NCBI RefSeq assembly: GCF_007097395.1
Contig: NZ_VKDC01000001.1
Location: 302,739 to 366,738 of the forward strand
From: Fulvivirga sp. M361
GTDB taxonomy: Bacteria; Bacteroidota; Bacteroidia; Cytophagales; Cyclobacteriaceae
Length of the DNA: 64,000 nucleotides
Direction of reading: 5' to 3'
Program-made: the position numbers and the translations under genes
Notes under the pieces: model-generated
Seen by the model: only the letters and a program-made list of their open reading frames with translations
Told to the model about the DNA's origin: nothing
Databases searched by the model: none
In this document: one piece after another, positions 8,653 to 17,471 of the stretch
Layout of the letters: every line of letters begins with the position of its first letter
Position numbering within the stretch: the first letter of the stretch is position 1

Positions 8653-9416
8653 CAAAAGTGCGCAATACCATTTTCATTTGTACCGGCGGGTCCTGTAAAA
8701 AGCAAGCGGCAGAAGATAGCGTCAGAGAACTCAGGTGCGCATTGAAAATGGCCGGCCTCCACGAAAACACACACACGATCAAAACACTTTGCATGGGGCA
8801 ATGTGAAAATGCCCCGGTAATGTTTGTCGACAACAATAACACCTGGTATAAAAAAATGACTAAGGACACCATAGAAGATCTGGTGTCTATGAAACTGGAA
8901 GTGGGTAAAACCTTGGAAAGTAACGAGTTTTACAAAAAAGGCTGGAAGGAAATGCAGCCTGCCAAAATCATCACCCCGAAGACCCGCAGTGAACTCCAAT
9001 GGCAGGATGACGCTGTTCTGGGTAGGGTCAATAGTATTCGGATATATCCCTGGGAATTCAACACCTACCCTTTGCTTAAAGAGTGCTTCACACAGCGTTG
9101 GGAAGGGCTTTCTCTTTTTACAAAAAAACACGGAGCCATTGAGGGGAAATGTCATGTAGAATACAGCGAAGGCAAAGCTTTTATCCATTGTCCTTCAAAA
9201 GATATATCAATAGAAATTGTAATGAAAGCAGTCAGGGAATCGGAAGAATTTCCCCACAAGATCAGTGAGATCAAGCTATTTCATACCGAAGACGAAAAAC
9301 AGTTTGGCTTGCATTTCTCGAACCTTAAAGAAGGAGTGGTCTTACAGGCACACTGGGAGAAAAGCAACGGACTGTGGGAACACCTGATCAATAACTATGC
9401 ACGAATAAGCAGTTAA
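8637..9416 (+). CDS. (2Fe-2S) ferredoxin-like protein with unknown C-terminal part
   Basis: A 259-residue soluble protein. Residues 10-90 look like a thioredoxin-fold (2Fe-2S) ferredoxin with four cysteines, C15, C20, C52 and C56, in the motifs CTGGSCKK and CMGQCENAP. The remaining 160 residues (including SIRIYPWEFNTYPLL and KCHVEYSEGKAFIHC) match nothing I recognise. The ATG lies 16 bases inside the end of the ABC ATPase gene, so the two are probably coupled. Ferredoxin-like proteins of this type occur in other cobalamin loci. A plausible but unproven job is delivering electrons to cobalt, for example before adenosylation by the PduO-type enzyme of this operon. Confidence 0.8.
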   Translation: MGKDLTKVRNTIFICTGGSCKKQAAEDSVRELRCALKMAGLHENTHTIKTLCMGQCENAPVMFVDNNNTWYKKMTKDTIEDLVSMKLEVGKTLESNEFYKKGWKEMQPAKIITPKTRSELQWQDDAVLGRVNSIRIYPWEFNTYPLLKECFTQRWEGLSLFTKKHGAIEGKCHVEYSEGKAFIHCPSKDISIEIVMKAVRESEEFPHKISEIKLFHTEDEKQFGLHFSNLKEGVVLQAHWEKSNGLWEHLINNYARISS

Positions 9417-9442
9417 TACAACATCATTAATCCATTAATAAC

Positions 9443-11884
9443 ATGAGAAACAACTTTACTCTCTTAAGATCCAGCCTTTTAATGCTCACACTGGCAGTAG
9501 TATTATATAGTACAGGCGCCTTTGCCCAGTCAGCGGTAACGGGCCATATTAAAGATGAAAATGACCATCCGCTGGTGGGCGCCACGGTACAGGAAACAGG
9601 CACTTCTAATGGTACAATTACCGATGTCAATGGGAAATTCAGTGTCATTATGCTGAATTCAAAGGCAAAACTTCGAATATCCTACCAGGGATTCTATAGT
9701 AAAGAAGTGAAGACCGACGGCCTTTCCAACCTGGAGGTTATCCTGGAAGAGAATATCTGGGAATTAGATAATATGGTGATCACTGCAACCCGGTCCGCAA
9801 GCGATATTGAAAATGTGCCCCAGCAAATTCAGGTGATCTCCCGAAAAGAAATTGATAGAACGATTGCCAATGATGTGACAGACATATTGAAAAAGACATC
9901 CGGTGTAGATGTTATCCAGTATCCGGGCTTGTTGGCAGGAGTGGGCATCCGGGGTTTTCGCCCGCAGTTTTCAGGGATCAACCAAAGGACCCTGGTATTG
10001 ATAGACGGACGCCCGGCAGGCGCTACGAATCTCGCTACGATTGATATGAATAACATAGAGCGCGTAGAAGTGTTAAAGGGGCCTGCTTCAGCGCTTTATG
10101 GAGCCCAGGCCATGGGAGGTGTGGTCAACCTGATCACCAAAAAAACCAAAGGTGGCGTCGGTGGCCAGGTATTCGGTGGTATCGGTAATTTCGGACGTGT
10201 GGAAGGTGGGTTTTCTTCCGGAGGTAATCTGACGGATCGCCTGGACTATGACGTCAGTTTTAAAAGTTTTACACAGGGAAGAGACTTCCGTTTAGGAAGT
10301 GATAACCTGTTCAGGGACCGGTTCGGAGGAGATAATGCTACACGTATACTCTGGACGGATACTGGCAGAGAAGAAGTAGAGATTGAGGATGACCGTGGCG
10401 ACGGTGATGTACGGCCTAACACCACCTACAAATTGTATACCGGGGCCATTCGATTGGGATATAATCTTAACGACAACTGGAGGATTGACGCTAAAATGGA
10501 TCGTTTTTATGCGGAAGGTGTAAATACTCCCGGTGATATAGAAGATGGAAGCCAACGACCAGGCCTTAAAGATGTGGACCGCTATGGAGGGGACATCATA
10601 CTCAATGGGAATCTGGGGGAAAATAATGAGATCACTGCTAAATTCTTTGCCACCAGTGAAAACAACACACGCTACAGGGTCAGTGTAAATGATACCACCA
10701 CTGTACGCAACACGTTTGTGAGCGGTGACAATCAATTAAAATGGATCGGGGTACAATTGATGGACCGTTACCGGATAGGAAACCATTTTATTACAGCAGG
10801 TATTGATTACAACCGGGTAGAACAAGATAATGTATCTTTTAATGATAGTGGTGAAGCAAGATCAGTTTCAGCGCGTAACCCCAATTTTAACCAGCAAAAC
10901 ACCGGTATCTATGTTCAGGGAGAAATAAATCTGCTCAATAATCGACTTAATATTACAGCCGGGGTTAGAAATGAGACCATTGACTACAATATTACCGGTA
11001 CTGACCTGTTTCCTTCCCGGTCAGAATCCAATAACGTGATCAACCCAAGTTTCGGGGTCAATTATCAAGTGCTTCCGAACCTGTTTGCCCATGCTACTTT
11101 CGGTACCGCTTTCACTACTGTAGGAGCATTTCAAATTGCCGGGTATGATGAGAGATCCATAGATAAAAATACACAGGATGGGATCGACACTGTAGACGTA
11201 TGGATAGGAAACCCGGATCTGGAAAACCAGGAAAGCCGGACATTTGACATCGGGGTTCGTTATGTCAACGAGGCCAAAGGTTTTTCAATCGACCTGACTT
11301 ATTTTAATACTCATTTTGATAACAATGTGATCAACCAGGTCAACCCATTCCCCGGAACACCTTCAGAAGACGGGGCTGTGATCCGTAACAGGAATTCTTA
11401 TAGGAACGCCCAGGGAACCACCTTGACCGGGCTTGAATTTGATGCTAACTATCGCATTAGCCGAACAGGGCTCAATGTTTTTGCAAACGGAGTGTACATC
11501 ATTAAGGCAGAAGAGATAAGGGATGTTTTTCTGCAGCCACAGCCTCTCACACTGGACATGCATAATGTAGCCGACTTCAATCTTAACTATGGAATAAGCT
11601 ATGATAAGCTGTCCTGGTTATCTGCACAGTTATCCGGAAGGTACGTTGGCCAAAGGTTTGATACGGACTGGTCGTACTATCTGGGGGGTGAAAACACTAC
11701 CGGTGACTACGCTGATGTCAAATACCCGTCTTTTATGGTGCTTGATCTTATGACCACGGTGAGTTTCAAAAACAACAACCTGTCTTTAATGGTAGGCAAT
11801 GTAACCGATGAAAACTACTACGAAAAGAGAGGTTTCAATCTTATGGGCAGGAATTATATGCTCAGGTATACTTTGAATTTTTAA
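9443..11884 (+). CDS. btuB: TonB-dependent outer-membrane receptor, BtuB-like
   Basis: An 813-residue outer-membrane receptor. The signal peptide cleaves after A28 (TGAFA-QS). Residues 30-105 are the carboxypeptidase-D-regulatory-like beta sandwich common in Bacteroidota receptors (VTGHIKDENDHPLVGATV). A TonB-box-like DNMVITATRS precedes a plug domain with VLIDGRPAG and RVEVLKGPASALYGAQAMGGVVNLIT, and then a 22-strand-type barrel ending in aromatic LRYTLNF. The place in a riboswitch-controlled operon with BtuFCD-like genes points to B12 or cobinamide as ligand. No SusD-like partner gene is present, which separates it from glycan-uptake systems. Confidence 0.88.
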   Translation: MRNNFTLLRSSLLMLTLAVVLYSTGAFAQSAVTGHIKDENDHPLVGATVQETGTSNGTITDVNGKFSVIMLNSKAKLRISYQGFYSKEVKTDGLSNLEVILEENIWELDNMVITATRSASDIENVPQQIQVISRKEIDRTIANDVTDILKKTSGVDVIQYPGLLAGVGIRGFRPQFSGINQRTLVLIDGRPAGATNLATIDMNNIERVEVLKGPASALYGAQAMGGVVNLITKKTKGGVGGQVFGGIGNFGRVEGGFSSGGNLTDRLDYDVSFKSFTQGRDFRLGSDNLFRDRFGGDNATRILWTDTGREEVEIEDDRGDGDVRPNTTYKLYTGAIRLGYNLNDNWRIDAKMDRFYAEGVNTPGDIEDGSQRPGLKDVDRYGGDIILNGNLGENNEITAKFFATSENNTRYRVSVNDTTTVRNTFVSGDNQLKWIGVQLMDRYRIGNHFITAGIDYNRVEQDNVSFNDSGEARSVSARNPNFNQQNTGIYVQGEINLLNNRLNITAGVRNETIDYNITGTDLFPSRSESNNVINPSFGVNYQVLPNLFAHATFGTAFTTVGAFQIAGYDERSIDKNTQDGIDTVDVWIGNPDLENQESRTFDIGVRYVNEAKGFSIDLTYFNTHFDNNVINQVNPFPGTPSEDGAVIRNRNSYRNAQGTTLTGLEFDANYRISRTGLNVFANGVYIIKAEEIRDVFLQPQPLTLDMHNVADFNLNYGISYDKLSWLSAQLSGRYVGQRFDTDWSYYLGGENTTGDYADVKYPSFMVLDLMTTVSFKNNNLSLMVGNVTDENYYEKRGFNLMGRNYMLRYTLNF

Positions 11885-11904
11885 GGTAAAACAGGAAAAT
11901 TATA

Positions 11905-12966
11905 ATGAAAAAAATACCCATCACTATTATCACAGGCTTCCTGGGTTCGGGAAAAACCACATTGCTGCATCATCTGCTCAAATATCCGGGTCAGCGAAAG
12001 ATCGCAGTCATTATGAATGAATTCGGAGAAGTAGGTGTAGACGGTGAACTGTTAAAATCATCGGACTGCGGTTGCGACGAAGACGGCTTAATAGAGTTGA
12101 ACAATGGCTGCTTATGCTGCACTGTGCAGGAGGAATTCCTACCCACCTTACAGCAAATGCTGGAAAGAAAGGATAACATAGACCACATTGTTATCGAAAC
12201 CTCCGGACTGGCCCTGCCGAAGCCTTTACTCCGGGCGATCAACTGGCCAGACCTGAAACCACACTTTACGATTGATGCCGTGATCACTGTGGTGGATGCC
12301 GTAGGCCAGGCCACCGGCGAGATCTGTGACCGCGCCAGAGTACAGCAGCAGCGTGAAGCGGACGATTCACTGGATCACGAGACCCCGATTGAAGAACTTT
12401 TCGAAGACCAACTGAATGCCGCTGACCTGGTGGTAATGAGTAAAAAAGACCTGGTAGAAGAAGCGGCCTACCAGGATATTGTCAATATCATTGTCGGCAA
12501 GTTGCGCAACGACTCGATCAAGATCATCCCTTCTATCAAAGGTCAGGTGGAAGCTGACCTGCTGATAGGACTAGAAATAGCGGCTGAAAATGACCTGGAT
12601 GCCCGGTATTCTCATCATGAAGCTGCCCATGAAAAAGGGGAACATCACCATCATCATGACGAAGGGTTTCAGTCCATTTCGCTGGACATAGACCAGCCTC
12701 ACACCCCGGAACAGCTGTTAGAGGTGCTGGACCAACTGGTACAGGAATTGGAAATATACCGTATCAAAGGGTTCATTTATATCCCCGGTAAGCCCATGCG
12801 TATGGTCATTCAAGGCGTTGGAGACCGGTTCGAAAAATACTTTGACCGCACATGGAAAGAAGGCGAAAAACGAACGACCAGGCTGGTAGTGATCGGGAAT
12901 AATATTGAAGACAAAGATATTACTGCACGAATAAAACAAAAACTGGAGGGTAAGCTGGCAGTTTGA
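11905..12966 (+). CDS. cobW: CobW-family GTPase / metal chaperone
   Basis: A 353-residue G3E GTPase. Visible are Walker A GFLGSGKTT (11-19), the metal-binding CxCC motif in NNGCLCCTVQ near residue 70, Walker B-like DHIVIETSGLA, guanine specificity around SKKDL, and a C-terminal CobW_C domain (IYRIKGFIYIPG). A histidine-rich loop (HHEAAHEKGEHHHHHDEGF) around residues 235-253 is suited to binding cobalt or zinc. It lies 20 bases after the receptor gene and just before cobN, consistent with handling Co2+ for the chelatase. CobW proteins are known cobalt-loading GTPases in aerobic B12 synthesis. A zinc role (ZNG1-type) is the alternative but fits the context less well. Confidence 0.92.
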   Translation: MKKIPITIITGFLGSGKTTLLHHLLKYPGQRKIAVIMNEFGEVGVDGELLKSSDCGCDEDGLIELNNGCLCCTVQEEFLPTLQQMLERKDNIDHIVIETSGLALPKPLLRAINWPDLKPHFTIDAVITVVDAVGQATGEICDRARVQQQREADDSLDHETPIEELFEDQLNAADLVVMSKKDLVEEAAYQDIVNIIVGKLRNDSIKIIPSIKGQVEADLLIGLEIAAENDLDARYSHHEAAHEKGEHHHHHDEGFQSISLDIDQPHTPEQLLEVLDQLVQELEIYRIKGFIYIPGKPMRMVIQGVGDRFEKYFDRTWKEGEKRTTRLVVIGNNIEDKDITARIKQKLEGKLAV

Positions 12967-13110
12967 AGGCATGATGCATAGATAGGGTCTGGCTCTTTGA
13001 AATCTGCCGGATCCTACATTTGCCAATCATACTGTCCTATTGAATGTAGCATAAGTAAATACATCAAAAATCATGGAGGTAAAAAGCAGGGATATTGAAA
13101 ACATAATGCT
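12967..13110 (+). other. 144-base gap between cobW and cobN
   Basis: This is the largest non-coding gap inside the cobalamin operon. It contains a long-range inverted repeat (CTACATT about 13014-13020 with AATGTAG about 13042-13048) and a GGAGGTAAAA purine run 30 bases before the cobN ATG. I see no riboswitch core and no poly-T terminator, so read-through from cobW remains likely, but an internal promoter is possible. Confidence 0.4.
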
Positions 13111-16100
13111 ATGCATCTGATAGCCTCTATACCGGGCGGATGGAACCCTAACCAGGAGGGTGTAATCCATATTGAACAGCAGCCGGGAGATATTATATTC
13201 CTTTCAGCCGCCGATACGGAGCTGGCTACGGTTTTTGAGGCTTACCGGTCTTTGCAGGAAGAGCATACAGGCCTGCCCTCTCTTCGGTTGGCTAACCTGG
13301 TCTATTTCAAGCAAGAGCTTACCATCGACACCTACCTGGAAGAGGTATTATCTCATGCGAAGGTTTGTATCATACGGCCATTAGGGGGGCTTAGCTATTT
13401 TCCTTACCTTATCCAGCAAGCCACTGCACTGGCAGAAGAGAAAGGAATAAAAATAGTATTCTTACCTGGGTACGATACAACAGACCGCGAGCTAACGGAA
13501 CGCTCTAATATTCCGCAACCCATTGTCCACCAACTTTGGGAATATTGCCTGGCAGGAGGGGTAACCAATTACCAGGGCGCTTTGAAGCTCATTGCACATT
13601 ATTTTTTTCAGCAGGAGTTTACTGTAGAACCTCCTGAAAGAGTACCTGATATTTTTTGGTACCACCCTGATACCGGGAAGATCAACATAGGGGAATCGTT
13701 AACCGATAACGCCCGGGCGGTGATCATTGCCTATCGTGCACATTACTTGTCTCATAACCTTGACCCCCTGGTCACGCTGATGCATACATTGGAAAAACAG
13801 GGCATCTCAGCCGCGATCATTTTTGTCCACAGCCTAAGGGAAAAAGGGCAGGTGGATGAACTTGCCGCACAGCTGGAGGCATTGAAAAAACAATCGCTTC
13901 AACTCATTATCAATACTACGAGCTTTTCCATCCGCCAGTTCCGGGAAACGGACCAAAACTTTATTTTTAACCGGCTTGAGCTACCAGTTTTACAGGCCGT
14001 TCACTCTTCTACTACCCGGGAAGCCTGGGCAGAGGGAGACTTTGGGCTTTCTCCCACGGACGTAGCCATGAATATTGCATTACCCGAATTGGACGGAAGA
14101 ATCAATACAAGTATCATTTCATTCAAAGAAGAAAGAGAAAAAGACCTATTAACAGATTCAAAGATCACACTTTACAAAGCCTATCCACCCGGGTGTGAGT
14201 TTGTGGCCCGGCTTACCCGCCAGTTCTTACAATTGCAGGAATTGGAAAACCATGATAAGAAAATTGCCCTGGTACTCCCCAATTATCCTAATAAAGACAG
14301 CCGTCTGGCCAATGGCGTAGGATTGGATACCCCTGAAAGTGCAGTAAAAATACTTCAGGCACTGGCACATGAAGGTTATCAACTTGGAGAAAGCTATCCT
14401 TCCGGGTCCGGTGAACTGATGGAGGCGATCACCAGCCGAATCACTAACGAGACGGGTACATTACTTGCCCGGCCTTACCAGTTTTCCCTGTCGCGGGAGG
14501 TTTTTGACCAATACTTTTCGCAGGTAGGCGAAGACGCTAAAAAGAAAATGACTGACCAATGGGGCCCTGTGGAGAACGATCCCTATTTCGATGGCGAAGC
14601 TTTCGCCATTCCCGGCCTTTGTTTTGGTCATGTTTTCGTGAGCATCCAGCCTTCACGAGGCTACCATATTGACATTCAGCAAACGTACCACTCTCCGGAT
14701 CTGCCACCTCCTTATCATTACATGGCCTTCTATTTTTGGATGAAACATGAATTCAAGGCTCATGCGGTCATTCACCTGGGTAAACATGGAAACCTGGAAT
14801 GGCTACCGGGTAAAAGCATTGCTTTAGATGAAAAAAACTGTTATCCTGCCGCCATACTGGACACGCTACCACATTTCTATCCTTTTATCATCAACGATCC
14901 TGGTGAAGGTACCCAGGCCAAACGAAGGAACCAGGCGGTGATTATAGACCACCTGGTGCCTCCCATGACCCGGGCAGAAACTTACGGCGCCCTGACAGAT
15001 CTCGAAAACCTGGCCGATGAATATTATGAGGCCGCTAACCTGGACCCGAAGCGAACCAAACTACTGGAAGGCCGGATCAGGGAAATCATAGAAAAACAAA
15101 ATCTGCAAGTCGACCTGGGGATCGAATCCGGGGAAATGGAGGAATGGCTGCTGAAACTGGACGGATACCTGTGCGAGCTGAAAGAGGCCCAGATCAGGGA
15201 CGGCTTGCATATTTTAGGAGAAAGCCCTGCGAATGGACAGCTGGTGGACCTCATCATTGCCTTACACCGGATGCCTGATGACCAGGTTTCAGGGATCACA
15301 CAAGCATTGGCCAAGGACCTCGCCCTTTCTATCGATCCGCTGGAGGTGGAATATGGTCAGCCTTTCGGTCAAAAAGTAAGAGGAGTATATTGTCGTCATA
15401 ACGGTGATGTGGTTGAACACCTGGAAGAATGTGCTAAAGCACTGGTAGCGCTCGCCATTGATCTTCAAAGTGTACCGAAAATAGAGCAGAAGTTACCTGC
15501 CACCAGCCAGGTGATCGCTCAAATTCTTCAGCAGACGCTTCCTGCATTAAAGGATACTGAGCTGGAAATAAGCAACTTATTAGCCGGATTAGAAGGTAAA
15601 TACGTACCTGCCGGGGGATCAGGAGCGCCTACCCGTGGAAAGCGCAACATCTTACCCACCGGACGTAATTTCTATGCGGTGGATGTACGGACCATTCCTA
15701 CTGCCACGGCTTACCAGGTCGGGCAAAAAAGCGCCGCAGCCCTCATAGACCTGTACCTGCAAGAGCATGGGGAATACCCGGAAAACATAGGTATCTCCGT
15801 ATGGGGTACCGCCACCATGCGTACCGGTGGAGATGACCTGGCACAAGCCATGGCGTTGATGGGGGTAAAACCGGTATGGCAAAAGAACGGTCGCCGGATG
15901 ATCGATTTTGAAGTGATTCCTTTGTTCCAGCTCACAAGACCGCGGATTGATGTCACGTTACGTATCTCAGGGTTTTTCCGTGACGCTTTCCCGGACATCA
16001 TTCGTCTTTTTAATGCTATAGTCACAAAACTGGCACATTTGGAGGAACCAGTCACCGATAACTTCATCCGCAAAAGGTTTTTGGAAGACAAAAAGAGCTT

Positions 16101-16848
16101 CGAAATGAACGGAATGTCTACGGAGGAAGTAGAACAAAAATCCCTGTACCGGGTATTCGGATCGAAACCCGGGGCTTACGGTGCCGGTTTACAGGCGCTG
16201 ATCGAAAGCCAGGCATGGGAACATCGTGATGAGCTCGCTGAAACCTACCTGCAGTGGAGCCATTATGCCTACAACACTGCCGGTAAAGGAGTGACTTTAC
16301 CTGATGTGTTCCGTCATAGGGTAGGAAAGCTACAGGTAGTGGTACAAAACCAGGACAACCGGGAGCATGACCTACTGGACTCCGATGACTACTACCAATT
16401 CCAGGGTGGGTTGGCCAATGCAGTAGAATCTGTGAGCGGAAAACAACCGGCTACCTATTTCGGCGATCATTCACGCCCCCACCAACCGAAAATAAAAACC
16501 CTAAAGCAGGAATTACTCAAGGTATTCCGGTCACGGGTGGTCAACCCCAAGTGGATCGAAGGGGTAAAACGGCATGGCTATAAGGGTGCTTTTGAAATGG
16601 CGGCTACCCTGGATTATCTTTTTGCCTATGATGCTACTACGGGTCTGGTAGAGGATTTCATGTATGAGAACATCGCCAAATCGTACCTGGTCGATCCGGA
16701 CAACCGGGAATTTCTTGATAAAGCAAACCCCTGGGCGCTAAGAGACATGAGCGAGCGGCTGTTGGAAGCCATCCAAAGAGGGATGTGGAACGAACCTGAC
16801 CCAGCTATCAGGGAAAAATTAGAAGCTATTTATCTGGCAGCAGAATAA
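13111..16848 (+). CDS. cobN: cobaltochelatase large subunit CobN
   Basis: A 1245-residue CobN/BchH-type chelatase subunit; full-length members are about 1200-1300 residues. Landmarks are HAVIHLGKHGNLEWLPGKS near residue 560, the central PPPYHYMAFYFW, GGSGAPTRGKRNILPTGRNFY around 830-850, ISVWGTATMRTGGDD, and the C-terminal YLFAYDATTGLVEDFMYE. It binds hydrogenobyrinic acid a,c-diamide and inserts cobalt with ATP-driven AAA+/VWA partners. The usual CobS and CobT partners are absent; the fused ChlI/ChlD-type gene at 3.0 kb is the obvious replacement. Aerobic-type (late) cobalt insertion is implied. The ATG at 13111 begins the conserved N-terminus MHLIASIPGGWN. Confidence 0.95.
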   Translation: MHLIASIPGGWNPNQEGVIHIEQQPGDIIFLSAADTELATVFEAYRSLQEEHTGLPSLRLANLVYFKQELTIDTYLEEVLSHAKVCIIRPLGGLSYFPYLIQQATALAEEKGIKIVFLPGYDTTDRELTERSNIPQPIVHQLWEYCLAGGVTNYQGALKLIAHYFFQQEFTVEPPERVPDIFWYHPDTGKINIGESLTDNARAVIIAYRAHYLSHNLDPLVTLMHTLEKQGISAAIIFVHSLREKGQVDELAAQLEALKKQSLQLIINTTSFSIRQFRETDQNFIFNRLELPVLQAVHSSTTREAWAEGDFGLSPTDVAMNIALPELDGRINTSIISFKEEREKDLLTDSKITLYKAYPPGCEFVARLTRQFLQLQELENHDKKIALVLPNYPNKDSRLANGVGLDTPESAVKILQALAHEGYQLGESYPSGSGELMEAITSRITNETGTLLARPYQFSLSREVFDQYFSQVGEDAKKKMTDQWGPVENDPYFDGEAFAIPGLCFGHVFVSIQPSRGYHIDIQQTYHSPDLPPPYHYMAFYFWMKHEFKAHAVIHLGKHGNLEWLPGKSIALDEKNCYPAAILDTLPHFYPFIINDPGEGTQAKRRNQAVIIDHLVPPMTRAETYGALTDLENLADEYYEAANLDPKRTKLLEGRIREIIEKQNLQVDLGIESGEMEEWLLKLDGYLCELKEAQIRDGLHILGESPANGQLVDLIIALHRMPDDQVSGITQALAKDLALSIDPLEVEYGQPFGQKVRGVYCRHNGDVVEHLEECAKALVALAIDLQSVPKIEQKLPATSQVIAQILQQTLPALKDTELEISNLLAGLEGKYVPAGGSGAPTRGKRNILPTGRNFYAVDVRTIPTATAYQVGQKSAAALIDLYLQEHGEYPENIGISVWGTATMRTGGDDLAQAMALMGVKPVWQKNGRRMIDFEVIPLFQLTRPRIDVTLRISGFFRDAFPDIIRLFNAIVTKLAHLEEPVTDNFIRKRFLEDKKSFEMNGMSTEEVEQKSLYRVFGSKPGAYGAGLQALIESQAWEHRDELAETYLQWSHYAYNTAGKGVTLPDVFRHRVGKLQVVVQNQDNREHDLLDSDDYYQFQGGLANAVESVSGKQPATYFGDHSRPHQPKIKTLKQELLKVFRSRVVNPKWIEGVKRHGYKGAFEMAATLDYLFAYDATTGLVEDFMYENIAKSYLVDPDNREFLDKANPWALRDMSERLLEAIQRGMWNEPDPAIREKLEAIYLAAE

Positions 16849-16886
16849 GTAAATACGGAATTCAAGATAACCTTAAAAACCATACT

Positions 16887-17471
16887 ATGAAAATATACAC
16901 ACGTAAAGGAGACCAGGGAAAAACCGGAGTGTTTGGAGGCAAGCGGGAATATAAAGATTCACCGCGTATCGAGTGTAACGGTGCAATAGACGAGGCCAAC
17001 TCCACTATCGGCTATTTGCGGGCCAGGCTGGGAATAGATCATTCCTGGCAGACTAACCTTCACCGTATCCAAAAAGACCTGATGGACATGATGTCACACC
17101 TGGCCCGGCCTTCCGACTCCAACAAAGAAAACAAGAACCCCAAGCCTCTGGACGGCGCTGAATTTTGCGAACAGTGGATGGACCAACTGGAAGCAGAGAT
17201 CGATGAGCCGTCCGATTACTTCCTGTTGCCCGGGGGTACCGAGATATCTGCCTTGTGCCACATGGTCCGCACCCAGATGCGAAGAGGAGAACGCCGGCTG
17301 GTATCGCTGGCCCACGAAGATCCTGAATGTGTGGAAGACTATATCGCGGCATACCTCAACCGCCTATCAGACCTTTTCTTTATTCTGGCACGTCACGAAA
17401 TGCATCACGCAGGGATCAAAGAAGAAAGATGGCAGTTGTTTCTTTACAAAAGAATAAAAAAGGACAAATGA
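16887..17471 (+). CDS. PduO-type ATP:cob(I)alamin adenosyltransferase
   Basis: A 194-residue trimeric-type adenosyltransferase. It carries the N-terminal nucleotide-binding motif TRKGDQGKTGVFGG and the family signatures CNGAIDEANSTIGYLRA and FLLPGGTEISALCHMVRTQMRRGERR; the arginines of the latter are the ones the family uses for ATP binding and catalysis. It transfers the 5'-deoxyadenosyl group from ATP to Co(I) of the corrinoid. The stop codon overlaps the start of the cobB gene as ATGA, giving tight coupling. The reductant for cobalt is not obvious; the (2Fe-2S) protein in this operon is a candidate. Confidence 0.95.
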   Translation: MKIYTRKGDQGKTGVFGGKREYKDSPRIECNGAIDEANSTIGYLRARLGIDHSWQTNLHRIQKDLMDMMSHLARPSDSNKENKNPKPLDGAEFCEQWMDQLEAEIDEPSDYFLLPGGTEISALCHMVRTQMRRGERRLVSLAHEDPECVEDYIAAYLNRLSDLFFILARHEMHHAGIKEERWQLFLYKRIKKDK

